Shown in pieces: positions 8,281 to 16,248 of a stretch of 36,061 nt of DNA. The stretch spans positions 1 to 36,061 of the forward strand of contig UQTI01000025.1 of assembly GCA_900543975.1 (NCBI GenBank), written 5' to 3'. The translations under genes and the position numbers were made by a program. This DNA is from an uncultured Prevotella sp. (lineage in GTDB: Bacteria > Bacteroidota > Bacteroidia > Bacteroidales > Bacteroidaceae). The first letter of the stretch is position 1; every line of letters starts with the position of its first letter. Under the pieces are notes generated by a model that was given only the letters and a program-made list of their open reading frames with translations, was not told the DNA's origin and made no database searches.

Positions 8281-8470
8281 TGGATTTTATTGGGGAGTTA
8301 TCGGAATTTATTGGAAGTTAACTCGCTTCGCTCGTGAAGTTAACGGACAAATGCTTTTTTTATTGAGATTCTTCGACAATGTTCTTTTGAGAAGAAAGGC
8401 ATATGTCCGCTAACTTCCAATAACTCCATGAGCGAAGCGAGTTAACTCCCGATAGCTTCCGCTAACTTTA
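8281..8470. repeat. Imperfect long inverted repeat (MITE- or REP-like) reaching into a gene end
   Basis: AGTTAACTCGCTTCGCTC at 8316-8333 has its exact reverse complement at 8430-8447. Pairing continues beyond it with gaps: GGACAAATGC near 8344 against GCATATGTCC near 8399, plus TTGGAAGTTA-type flanks. The element runs up to and slightly over the 3' end of the M18 peptidase gene. A related CTCGCTACGCTC motif occurs near 31430. Confidence 0.7.
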
Positions 8471-9766
8471 CAAATTGAAAAACTCCGTAAATGCCTTTAC
8501 GCAATATTCATGGTCGCGCACGCTGCCCGTTTCTCTACAGCTGTGCATGGCCAGAATGGCGTTGCCCATGTCGACACCGCGAAGAGGAATCGACGAGGCG
8601 AGGATGTTGCCAAGCGTGCTTCCTCCAGCCACGTCGCTGTGGTTGACAAAGCGCTGGCACGGCACGCCGGCCTTCTCACAAAGCGATGCGAAGACAGCTG
8701 CCGAGGCAGCGTCGCTGGCATATTTCTGCGCGGCGTTAAACTTGATCACGGGACCGCCGCCAAGCATGGGGTGGTTCGTGGGGTCATATTTCTCAGGATA
8801 GTTGGGATGCCATGCGTGGGCGTTATCGGCAGAGATCATGAACGCACGCTCCACCGCCTGATAGAACGCCTCCTCGCTGCTGCTCTGTGCCATGCCTATG
8901 CGCTTGATCATGAACGCGAGGAAGGGGCTTGCCGCGCCTTGCTTGGTCTGCGATCCCGTCTCCTCGTTGTCGAAGATGGCGAGCACCTGTGTGGTGTCGC
9001 TCAGGTCGGCAGAGAGCATGGCCTCCAGACCGGCATAACACATGGACAGGTCATCGAGACGGCCCGACGATATGAACTCGTTGTGCACGCCAAAGGTGCA
9101 GGCGGGTGTGGCGTCGGCGAGGTAGAGGTCGAAGTCGAGAATGTCGTCGCGCTTCACCTCGCGCTCCTTGTTCAGCTCCTCCAGGATGACGTTTATCAGC
9201 AGGTTGCCCTTCTCCAGCTCATCGGTGACCTGTCCGAGCAGGGGCAGCACATCCTTCTGTCGGCTCAGTTTTACACCGTCGTTGACCTGTCGGTTGAAGT
9301 GGATGGCGAGGTTACTGATCTGTAGCAGCGGGCGTTGGATGTAGAGCAGCATGGTCTCTGGGCTAAAGGCGTCGGCACCTCGCACGATGACACGTCCTGC
9401 GATGGTCAGCGGACGGTCAAACCATGTCGACATTATGGGGCCGCCATAGACCTCGGTGTTGAGCTTCACCAGCGAGCCTTCTGTAAGCATCTCGGCGTTG
9501 GGCTTTATGCGGAACGTGGGCGAGTCGCAGTGGGCGCAGATCATGTGGAAGCCGGCGTCGGCAATGGGCTTGCGGCCTATGCGGAAGGCATATACCGACG
9601 AGTCGTTCTTGGTCACGAAAAAGCTGTCGCCGGCTTTCAGTGTGCCGAGCGGCATGGCTGGGTCCAGACGGCGGAAGCCATTGGCTTCGAGCATGTGGGT
9701 GATGTTTCTTACTGCCAGGAAGTTTACTGGCGATGCATCGAGAAATGATAAAAGTTGATTGATCAT
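8468..9766 (-). CDS. M18 family (aspartyl-type) aminopeptidase
   Basis: A 432-residue cytosolic metallopeptidase that removes N-terminal acidic or neutral residues from peptides; the length is normal for the family. Metal-ligand and catalytic motifs are in place: AHCDSP with His79 and Asp81, FDNEETGS with the paired glutamates, NHSDVAGGSTLGN with His376, and HSCRETGS near residue 408. There is no signal peptide. The gene has its own promoter and a repeat-rich gap separates it from the sugar-utilisation genes upstream, so it is probably a housekeeping neighbour. The 3' end runs into an inverted-repeat element. Identification is firm; the exact substrate preference is not readable from sequence. 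Confidence 0.93.
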   Translation of the reverse strand: MINQLLSFLDASPVNFLAVRNITHMLEANGFRRLDPAMPLGTLKAGDSFFVTKNDSSVYAFRIGRKPIADAGFHMICAHCDSPTFRIKPNAEMLTEGSLVKLNTEVYGGPIMSTWFDRPLTIAGRVIVRGADAFSPETMLLYIQRPLLQISNLAIHFNRQVNDGVKLSRQKDVLPLLGQVTDELEKGNLLINVILEELNKEREVKRDDILDFDLYLADATPACTFGVHNEFISSGRLDDLSMCYAGLEAMLSADLSDTTQVLAIFDNEETGSQTKQGAASPFLAFMIKRIGMAQSSSEEAFYQAVERAFMISADNAHAWHPNYPEKYDPTNHPMLGGGPVIKFNAAQKYASDAASAAVFASLCEKAGVPCQRFVNHSDVAGGSTLGNILASSIPLRGVDMGNAILAMHSCRETGSVRDHEYCVKAFTEFFNL

Positions 9767-9828
9767 AAAGGTTTCTTGTGTTTTGTTATGGCGCCCCGCA
9801 AGACAGCGTTGCGCCGTTCATTTTTCTG

Positions 9829-9836
9829 CAAACTTA
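9829..9836 (-). promoter_or_regulatory. Candidate promoter -7 box for the M18 aminopeptidase
   Basis: On the minus strand TAAGTTTG, followed by C, matches TAnnTTTG and lies about 63 bases before the start codon at 9766. No clear -33 element is visible. Confidence 0.45.
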
Positions 9837-9922
9837 CATAAAAAAGGCGAGAAATAAGCGTTTTTATGTATGATTGCCGAAAATTTATGCTCTTAAGGTT
9901 GCGCAAGGACATTTAATGTTTA

Positions 9923-10124
9923 CATCGCGCTTCGCGCTCGTTGTTTTTTAAAACATTAATTTCCATTAATTGAACATTAATTATCATTAATACGCGCTTC
10001 GCGCCAAATATTTATGAATCATTAATTATTAATTAATACGCGCGTAGCGCGAAATATTGATGGAAATTAATGGGTCATTAATGATAATTAATGTTCAAAA
10101 GAAACACGAGCGCGAAGCGCGATG
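9923..10124. repeat. 202-bp palindromic element with 19-bp perfect terminal inverted repeats
   Basis: CATCGCGCTTCGCGCTCGT at 9923-9941 is the exact reverse complement of 10106-10124. Inside are further GCGC-rich mini-hairpins, near 9992 and 10040. There are also mirrored ATTAAT tracts (TTCCATTAAT, GAACATTAAT, ATCATTAAT) that pair across the element. It has no coding capacity and fills most of the gap between the second GHL10 gene and the M18 gene. It resembles a MITE or a large REP-type unit; no transposase is nearby. Confidence 0.8.
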
Positions 10125-10165
10125 TAATTAATAATCTGTGCAGAAGTTCAGACGTTAAAACGTCT

Positions 10166-11581
10166 TCATCGTTTCATCCTGCCGCCGTTGCGCATGCCCT
10201 TCTCCACCTCTTTCCATAGCTCGGGTCGGGCGATGAGGTGGCAGATGTCGAAGACCATGAGTCCGTCGCTGAGCTTGATGTTCATCTCGATGGCCTTGCC
10301 CAACTTTGTCGGTTCGCCATAGAGCTGGTCGACGAGCAGACCGCCGTAGACGGCATGTCCGCCGAGGATGGTGCGCAGGTGCTTGCATGAGCCCTCCACG
10401 CTGTACCATGTGCCGCGCTGCATCTCCGAGTCGGTCTCGTTCTTCACGCCCTTGGTGTTGCGTTCAGCCTCCGCGATCGTTATGTCGGTGTAATAGTTGC
10501 CGGTGGTGTAGAGGTCGAGCAGCTCCATGTAGCCTGTGCGCTTGTAGGTGGGCGTAGCCCAGTCATAGTCGGCCGACGGGTCGTAGGTGTTGCTTGCGAA
10601 GTTGACACCCACCTCATAATAGCTGGGATACCATGCCCCCGTGTAGGTTCCGAACGAGATGTCGGGCCTTGCAGCCTTCACCGTGGAGCGCAGGTCAGCC
10701 ATGGCATCGTGTATGACCTGTGAGCGCCACTCGATCCACTTGTTGAAGAGCGGTCCTCGCTCCACATGCCATTTCTTGTCGTTGCCCTTCTTCCATGTGA
10801 AGATGTCCGTGGGCCAGTTTTTTATTTTCTTGCCCTGCCACTGCTCAAAGGTAGAGCGCGAGAGGTCACTAAAGTCGGCCTCTATGCCGTCGTAGCGTAC
10901 GCGGTCAAGGATTATGCCGTCAAGCTCAGGATAAGCCTTCACAAGGTCTGTGAGCACCGCCTTGATGTGCTTACGGAACGATGTGTCGATGGGGTTCACC
11001 ATGGCCGAGTATTTCTGTTTCTGCTCCATGATCGATTTCATGCCCTCAGGCGTGTAGACCGTTGTTGCCCATTCGGGATGGTCGGTGTAGGTCTGTCCTC
11101 GGTCAAAAAAGTTATGTCCTGCCACGAAGCAGTTGAGCGTTGCCTGCACCTTGATGCCCAGATGGTGGGCAACGGTGATGAAATGTCCCAGATAATCGAA
11201 GTCGGCGCGTTTATATCCGTGCCAGTCGCGCATCTTCGGGGCGTTGGGTGTGTCGAAGAGCACCTCTCCCGTGATTGGTCTCACGTCTACCGCCACGTCG
11301 GTGAATCCGAGGTCATGCACCTTCTGCAGATAGAAGTCGATGCTGTCCTTATGGCTGAACCGGCTAAAGTTAGCCTCACCGTCGATCCACATTATCGCGC
11401 GTTTTGCGGGCTGTGCCTCCTTCGCGTCCTGGTCCAGAGGTTGCCCCGCCGCCCATACATTTGTCGACATGAGGGCCATAACAGCCACCACAGCCGTTTT
11501 AATAGCCACAGCAGCCGTCTTAATAGCCACAGCAGCCGTCTTATCAGCCACAGCAGCCGTCTTGAAAAATTTTGTTTCCAT
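10166..11581 (-). CDS. GHL10 family putative glycoside hydrolase, predicted periplasmic
   Basis: A 471-residue protein of the 'family 10 glycosylhydrolase-like' group (PF02638 type, TIM barrel). The hallmark start of the domain, IMWIDGEANFSRFS, lies near residue 64. DVRPITGEVLFDT is near 100 and GIILDRVRYDGIE near 224-236, which probably carries acidic active-site residues. E. coli DigH (YddW), of the same family, acts on denuded peptidoglycan strands; the substrate here is unknown. The N-terminus is odd: residues 7-34 are four copies of a KTAAVAI-like 7-residue unit, giving a long signal peptide with internal lysines that ends near NVWAA. It is a paralogue of the GHL10 lipoprotein in the same locus, but a minus-strand terminator lies upstream, so it is probably transcribed separately or only by read-through. 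Confidence 0.85.
   Translation of the reverse strand: METKFFKTAAVADKTAAVAIKTAAVAIKTAVVAVMALMSTNVWAAGQPLDQDAKEAQPAKRAIMWIDGEANFSRFSHKDSIDFYLQKVHDLGFTDVAVDVRPITGEVLFDTPNAPKMRDWHGYKRADFDYLGHFITVAHHLGIKVQATLNCFVAGHNFFDRGQTYTDHPEWATTVYTPEGMKSIMEQKQKYSAMVNPIDTSFRKHIKAVLTDLVKAYPELDGIILDRVRYDGIEADFSDLSRSTFEQWQGKKIKNWPTDIFTWKKGNDKKWHVERGPLFNKWIEWRSQVIHDAMADLRSTVKAARPDISFGTYTGAWYPSYYEVGVNFASNTYDPSADYDWATPTYKRTGYMELLDLYTTGNYYTDITIAEAERNTKGVKNETDSEMQRGTWYSVEGSCKHLRTILGGHAVYGGLLVDQLYGEPTKLGKAIEMNIKLSDGLMVFDICHLIARPELWKEVEKGMRNGGRMKR
11480..11563 (-). repeat. Four tandem 21-bp repeats encoding the signal peptide of the GHL10 protein
   Basis: The DNA repeats with a 21-bp period and encodes KTAAVAD, KTAAVAI, KTAAVAI, KTAVVAV in frame. 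Copy-number change would lengthen or shorten the export signal by seven residues without a frameshift. Confidence 0.85.
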
Positions 11582-11672
11582 AACTAACAGAAAGTTTGGT
11601 TTTAAGATGAATGATCGAAGTTAAATTATAGCAGAATTAAAGTTACTGTTTCAAATAGAAAAGATCATTTAA

Positions 11673-11717
11673 AAAGGGTGCGCCAAATTTTAATATTAAT
11701 AATTCGGCACACCCTTT
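11673..11717 (-). terminator. Intrinsic terminator downstream of the SGNH esterase gene
   Basis: AAAGGGTGCGCC (11673-11684) pairs with GGCACACCCTTT (11706-11717) with one wobble. Read on the minus strand, the stem ends in CCCTTTTTAAAT, a T5 run. It separates the GH20-esterase genes from the downstream GHL10 gene. Bases 11718-11853 hold only simple GAAGAGTGAAGAA-type repeats. Confidence 0.65.
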
Positions 11718-11853
11718 GTGGTTAATGAGAACAATCTTGTCTTCTAAGTAAAGAGCTTATTAAGTGAAGAACGAAGAGTGAAGAATTCAATAGCCTCTTT
11801 TAAGGGAAGAGTGAAGAACGAAGAGTGAAGAATTCAATAGCTCAGGCTATTCA

Positions 11854-11980
11854 CTCCCCTCTCCTACGGGGAGGGGTGAGCCACCGTTAGGTGGCGCGGG
11901 GGTGGGGCTTTAAAATTCGAAAATTCAACATCGGCTGAAAGCCGACAATTCAAAATTCAAAATTCAAAAATCAAAATTCT
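11854..11980 (-). repeat. Copy A of a GC-rich hairpin element placed directly after a gene
   Basis: It contains hairpins CCCCTCTCC-tac-GGGGAGGGG (11856-11876), GCCACC-gtta-GGTGGC (11880-11895) and TCGGCT-gaa-AGCCGA (11931-11945), a GCGGGGGTGGGGCTTT block, and an AATTCAAAATTC tract. The AT-rich edge overlaps the last codons of the SGNH esterase gene (stop at 11964). On the minus strand it aligns closely with copy C at about 33305-33415. Confidence 0.8.
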
Positions 11981-13070
11981 TTCCTTCCACGCTCCATCCC
12001 ATAATTGTCGACACCTGAGGAATGACCGACATCGCAATCTTGCACTGGCCCTTGAAGCTCGGATGCCAGCAGGCGCCCAGCTCCGTCTCCGTGTTCACCA
12101 CGCGGTCCATGGGGTTAGCCATATACACCTTCTTCATCTTCAGCGTCTCCTTGGCAAGCTCCGCCATGGCAGCCTTGAGATAAGTGCTTGCCGAGTGGGC
12201 GGTGATGCAGAGCACGGGAGTGTCCTCGCCATAGTGTGCCTTGATGTTCTTGATGAGCTTCACATAAGCGCCCACAAACTGCTCCGAGGTAGGTATGGCC
12301 GTGGGTGAGAAGTCGTTGGTGCCGAGGTTTATCATGACGAGGTCAGGTGTGTAAGCCTTGAAATCGTAAGGCTCCATGCCGTGGTCGTCGAAGATTCGCA
12401 TCCAGCGGTCAGGCATGTTGTTTACAGACACGCGCACGCTGTCGCCATAATGGCGTGTCATGCCCTGTCCAGAGTGAGCCACAAGAGCATAGTCGGCATC
12501 GAAATAGTTGGCCACCAGGCATCCGTAAGCCTGGTTACAGTTTTCTGTCTCCAGCTTGAACGGGTCTGTGCGGTTGTTGCTCTCTGTGCCGAAGCCGCAG
12601 GTGTAGCTGTCGCCTATGACCTCTATGAAACGAGCCTTGGGCTTGACGGCTGTGAGCGTGGCGTTCTTGTCGACGATCAGCTCCTTCACTGTGGTGCAGC
12701 CATACTCGCCCTCGGTGCATTTCTGTAGGCGCAGCGTGTGGGTGCCCTTGGCGAGCTTGTCGGCGAGGGTGATGGTCTGCTGATCCTTGCCGCTGACCTT
12801 GATCTTCTTTATCCACTTGCCGTCCACGAACACGTTATGGTAACTTGTGCCCTCGTCAGAGAGCACCGCTGCTATGCGGCTGCCCGTAAACCGGGTCTGC
12901 ATGTACACGCCTGTCCAGTCGTAGCGCACGCTACCGTCCTGGAGGTGCTGCACACGTCCTGTAAACGTGATCTGGTTTTTGTCGCCGGCCGACACACGCT
13001 TGTCGGCAGCTGTGGCAACGGTGCCACACATACAAATCATAGCCACGAGGGCTAACAGATGTTTTCTCAT
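11964..13070 (-). CDS. CE2-like SGNH/GDSL esterase, predicted periplasmic
   Basis: A 368-residue secreted protein (signal peptide about 1-21, cleaved after TVATA). The N-terminal half (about 30-140) looks like a jelly-roll domain (TFTGRV, YDWTGVYMQTRFTG, FVDGKW). The C-terminal half is an SGNH hydrolase with GDSYTCGFG (catalytic Ser155), NLGTND near 247-252 and a late His336 in CWHPSFKGQ. This order is that of carbohydrate esterase family 2, whose members remove acetyl groups from sugars and use a Ser-His dyad. It starts 9 bases after the GH20 gene and is clearly co-transcribed with it. Deacetylating the substrate so that hexosaminidases can proceed is a plausible role (inference). Its final codons merge with a repeat element. 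Confidence 0.85.
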   Translation of the reverse strand: MRKHLLALVAMICMCGTVATAADKRVSAGDKNQITFTGRVQHLQDGSVRYDWTGVYMQTRFTGSRIAAVLSDEGTSYHNVFVDGKWIKKIKVSGKDQQTITLADKLAKGTHTLRLQKCTEGEYGCTTVKELIVDKNATLTAVKPKARFIEVIGDSYTCGFGTESNNRTDPFKLETENCNQAYGCLVANYFDADYALVAHSGQGMTRHYGDSVRVSVNNMPDRWMRIFDDHGMEPYDFKAYTPDLVMINLGTNDFSPTAIPTSEQFVGAYVKLIKNIKAHYGEDTPVLCITAHSASTYLKAAMAELAKETLKMKKVYMANPMDRVVNTETELGACWHPSFKGQCKIAMSVIPQVSTIMGWSVEGKNFDF

Positions 13071-13079
13071 ATTTTTTTT

Positions 13080-15077
13080 CTATTTAACACTTTCTACATT
13101 CAGATGTTTCACATTGCTCTTGAACGCGCCGGCCTTTTGCAGCGGGAAGAAGAGGGCACGCAGGTAGCGCATGCTCGTGGTGGGTTGCCACACATGAGGA
13201 AGAGTCTTCTTGTTCGGCATCTTGTCGTAACGGCTCTTCTCCTTGTCTATGACATAGAGGCGTTGCTCGGCGAGCGTCTCGTGCTTCACGCCGTTCACAT
13301 AGAGCGTTGTGGCGGCGGGTGTGGTCTCTATGGTCAGCTCCACCTCGCCCTCGGTGGGGAGGGTGTAGTTGAACGTGTCGAGATAATCTTCGCGCTGGTA
13401 GCCCAGACGACCTGTCACGGGGTCAGCGAGGAAGAATGTCGACTGTGGGCCGTAGAAGAGCACGGTGCCCTTGGCCTCGGCCTTACAATCCACAGTGAAG
13501 GTGATGCGATGTCCGAAGCCCACCTCGCTGACGGGCAAGCCCAAGTCGTGTCCAGCCTTCACCTCATTGAGCGACATGGGTGCCTTGGTGCGTCCCATCT
13601 CGTTCACACCTGGTGCCTCGCTGAGCACACCCTTCTTCTGCTCAAACTGGTCGTAGGGTAGGGTGGTGAGTGCCGCTGTCCAGGTCTTGTCGGCGATGAC
13701 CTGCAACACGGGGAATATGCGGTCGTGCATGTCGGCCACGGTTATGCCGTTGCCGTAGATGTCGTTCCACAGGGCAAACATGCCGCCCACGATGCAGGGA
13801 TCGTTCTCCTCAAGCGTCACGTTGCGGAACACGCGCGGTGTCCAGGTGTTATAGAGGTTGTTGAGCGGCAGATAGTCGTGATAATAGTCGGCCATAGGCA
13901 CGATGTAGGTCTGCCAGTCGGTCATGCTGATCATTTTCCATCCCTGACGTTTCATCTCTACGGGGTCTGCCATGTCGTTAGACCACAGGCCCATGGTCAC
14001 ACCCTTCTGGCGCACGGGTGTCGTGCCGTCGGCGTGAGAGAGCGCACCCCACACCATCGGACTCTTGCCGTAGCTCTCGATGAGGGCGAGGTAACGGTCG
14101 GTGTAGGCGCGGAACTTCTCTTTTAGCTCCTGTGTGGCGTTGCTGTATTCGTCGGTTCCGATATGCACATACTTGCCTGCAAACACGGGGTTCTTGCCCG
14201 ACAGATACTCCTTGAAGAGATTGTCCATGAAGGTGTAGACCTCGGGGTTGAAGATGTCGAAATGGTCCATTCCGTATTTCTCTGAGGCGAGGCTCGGCTT
14301 ATACTGCGTGAAGGCAAGCACATGGCCCGGTGCGTCGATCTCGGGGATGATGTCGACAAACTGTGCGGCAGCCTCCTTCACGAGTGCACGAAATTCGGCC
14401 TTGGTGTAATGTCCGTCCTTGGCAGCGAGGCCGGGGTAGGTGTCACACTCAAGACGGAAGGCGCTGGGGGTCTGCATCCAGTCGTCGTCAAAATACTGCT
14501 TAAACCCGTTGTCGTTAAGGTGCAGTTGCAGAGTGTTCATCTTATAGTAGGCCATGATGCGTGCCAGCTTCTTGATGTATGGCATTGGCACAAACTTACG
14601 GCCCACATCGAGCATGAAGCCACGGATAGCATATTGCGGCTTGTCGACAGTTGAGCCAAAGGGCAGCGACGGCTGCTGTTCTGACAGCTGAAGCACGGTC
14701 TGCAAGCCCCAGTAGAGCGCCTTTGGTGTGGCTGCTGTGATGTCGCAGGTCGTGCCGATGGTCATGCGGTAGCCTTCGGTGCCGAGCGCCTTGTCCTTCT
14801 TCAGTCGCAACACGATGTCGCCGGCCTTGGCTTTGTTGCCTGTTGCAAGACTCATCTGTCGGCCTGTGAGCAGGGTGTAGTCGTGGCAGAAGGTCTGGGC
14901 CATGGATCTGAGCGCCGGCGATGCGACCACAATCTGTCCGCTGGGCTGCATCTGTCCTTCGCCACCGCTCCACTGTGTGAGTTCTGGCACAACAAAAGGT
15001 TTCAAGTTAGCAGCCCATCCAAATAATGAGCCGCTAACAAGAAATACAATCAAAACCAATTTGCGATAATTTCTCAT
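13080..15077 (-). CDS. GH20 beta-N-acetylhexosaminidase, predicted periplasmic
   Basis: I chose the ATG at 15077 because it begins a proper signal peptide (MRNYRKLVLIVFLVSGSLFGWA); a 16-residue upstream extension from 15125 lacks that logic. The 665-residue protein has an N-terminal GH20b-type domain, then the catalytic barrel starting at RGFMLDVGRKFVP with LQLHLNDN. The catalytic Asp309-Glu310 pair sits in HIGTDEYS. A C-terminal jelly-roll-like domain follows (FNYTLPTEGEVELTIET). GH20 enzymes release terminal GlcNAc or GalNAc by substrate-assisted catalysis. The usual motif is HxGGDE; Thr replaces the second Gly here. A hairpin upstream may lower its expression relative to the preceding genes. 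Family assignment is firm; linkage and sugar specificity are not. Confidence 0.9.
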   Translation of the reverse strand: MRNYRKLVLIVFLVSGSLFGWAANLKPFVVPELTQWSGGEGQMQPSGQIVVASPALRSMAQTFCHDYTLLTGRQMSLATGNKAKAGDIVLRLKKDKALGTEGYRMTIGTTCDITAATPKALYWGLQTVLQLSEQQPSLPFGSTVDKPQYAIRGFMLDVGRKFVPMPYIKKLARIMAYYKMNTLQLHLNDNGFKQYFDDDWMQTPSAFRLECDTYPGLAAKDGHYTKAEFRALVKEAAAQFVDIIPEIDAPGHVLAFTQYKPSLASEKYGMDHFDIFNPEVYTFMDNLFKEYLSGKNPVFAGKYVHIGTDEYSNATQELKEKFRAYTDRYLALIESYGKSPMVWGALSHADGTTPVRQKGVTMGLWSNDMADPVEMKRQGWKMISMTDWQTYIVPMADYYHDYLPLNNLYNTWTPRVFRNVTLEENDPCIVGGMFALWNDIYGNGITVADMHDRIFPVLQVIADKTWTAALTTLPYDQFEQKKGVLSEAPGVNEMGRTKAPMSLNEVKAGHDLGLPVSEVGFGHRITFTVDCKAEAKGTVLFYGPQSTFFLADPVTGRLGYQREDYLDTFNYTLPTEGEVELTIETTPAATTLYVNGVKHETLAEQRLYVIDKEKSRYDKMPNKKTLPHVWQPTTSMRYLRALFFPLQKAGAFKSNVKHLNVESVK

Positions 15078-15116
15078 TGTCAATATTGTTTTTTTAGAGT
15101 AAACAAAAAGAGCAAT

Positions 15117-15151
15117 GAGGCCCATAGAGCCGCATAAGTTCTATAGGCCTC
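15117..15151 (-). terminator. Hairpin with T-run between phosphoesterase and GH20, attenuator or terminator
   Basis: GAGGCC-ATAGA (15117-15128) pairs with TCTAT-GGCCTC (15140-15151) with one mismatch. The next minus-strand bases are CATTGCTCTTTTTG. No clear promoter is seen between it and GH20, so partial read-through is likely. Confidence 0.6.
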
Positions 15152-15156
15152 ACAAA

Positions 15157-16179
15157 CTATTCATATTTCTGCAGCGGTCGTGCAGACCAGTCGTCGGCGA
15201 CATAGCTGTCAGGGTATACAGACTGGTTGACCACGTTGCCGTCCCACTCGCGGATGTAGGTGCTGAAGCGGCGCTGACCCTCTTCGAGCACGATGAAGCG
15301 GGCACCGGCCTTCATGTGGTTATAGACGGTGTTGCCGCCCGTGTAGCGTCCGAAGCCGAGCAAGATGTTGTGCCACAGCGTGGTGTAGTCGTTGTCGTGG
15401 TCATGGCCCACGAAAATGCCCATCACGTCGCCGCCCTCCATCATGGCTGTGAACATGCCGGTGTTGAAGTCGGGGCTGCAGCAGCGCTCGCGGCGTGTGC
15501 CTATGAGCGAGTTGTTGGCGTCGGAAGCGGCCTCGTTAAACTCGGGCAGGGCAATATGGAAGAAGGCGAGGGCGGGAAGGGTCTTGCCGCCGTTGGCATC
15601 CTTCAGTGCCTGTGCCTGCTGACGATACCAGCTCACCTGATCGAAGGTGAGCCATGCGTAGGTGCCACGGCTCCTGTCGGCAGGGAAGCCTTTGGGATAA
15701 GAGTGGGAGTCGAGACAATAAAGGATGGCAGCATCGCTCTTGCCGTTGCGGTCCTTCAGCGTCACCACATAGTCGAGCTCCTTCGACCCTGTGAGGTCGG
15801 GCAGGATGTTGTTCTTCACGCCACGCGCAATGTTGTAAAGCTCGCGGTTGGACAGTCCTTGCTCACTGTCGTGGTTGCCAAACTCGTAGACAAACGGTAT
15901 GTTGTGCTTGCTTATGCGGTTGAGCACAGCAAGCAGGTTCTCTTTGGCGGGAGGCCCCCAAATAATGTCGCCCGTGAGGACAATGAGGTCGGGACGGTCC
16001 TGCGTGAGGATGTTGTCAAGCACCTTCAGCGCAGCTTTAGAGGCATCGCTACCGTTGTAATGGATGTCGGTAAACTGTGCTATCTTAAACTTGCCGTCGG
16101 TACCAAACTTGAGGCTCTGTGCCATGGCGGCTGTGGCTGCCAGCAAGACAGCGGCAGCCAATGTGAATAGTCGTTTCAT
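15157..16179 (-). CDS. Calcineurin-like metallophosphoesterase, predicted periplasmic
   Basis: A 340-residue protein with a signal peptide (1-20, MKRLFTLAAAVLLAATAAMA). The five-block metallophosphoesterase signature is visible: FTDIHYNG (Asp38, His40), LTGDIIWGP near 73, GNHDSEQ near 117, a later single His, and VGHDHDND near 258. It hydrolyses phosphomonoesters or phosphodiesters with a dinuclear metal centre; the substrate cannot be read from sequence. In this locus it lies between the epimerase and GH20, with a phosphodiester glycosidase upstream, so it could remove phosphate exposed by that enzyme (inference). It is in the same operon orientation as its neighbours, 69 bases after the epimerase. 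Confidence 0.88.
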   Translation of the reverse strand: MKRLFTLAAAVLLAATAAMAQSLKFGTDGKFKIAQFTDIHYNGSDASKAALKVLDNILTQDRPDLIVLTGDIIWGPPAKENLLAVLNRISKHNIPFVYEFGNHDSEQGLSNRELYNIARGVKNNILPDLTGSKELDYVVTLKDRNGKSDAAILYCLDSHSYPKGFPADRSRGTYAWLTFDQVSWYRQQAQALKDANGGKTLPALAFFHIALPEFNEAASDANNSLIGTRRERCCSPDFNTGMFTAMMEGGDVMGIFVGHDHDNDYTTLWHNILLGFGRYTGGNTVYNHMKAGARFIVLEEGQRRFSTYIREWDGNVVNQSVYPDSYVADDWSARPLQKYE

Positions 16180-16248
16180 GTTTATTGTTTTCTTATTTCC
16201 TTTTTCTTTATTTTTTTCTTTTTCTTGCGTTTCAACAATTTCTCTAGC

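Noticed and set aside
8510..9325. 271-residue frame opposite the M18 gene
   Set aside because: Antisense shadow of a well-conserved peptidase; long antisense frames recur opposite most genes here because of codon bias.
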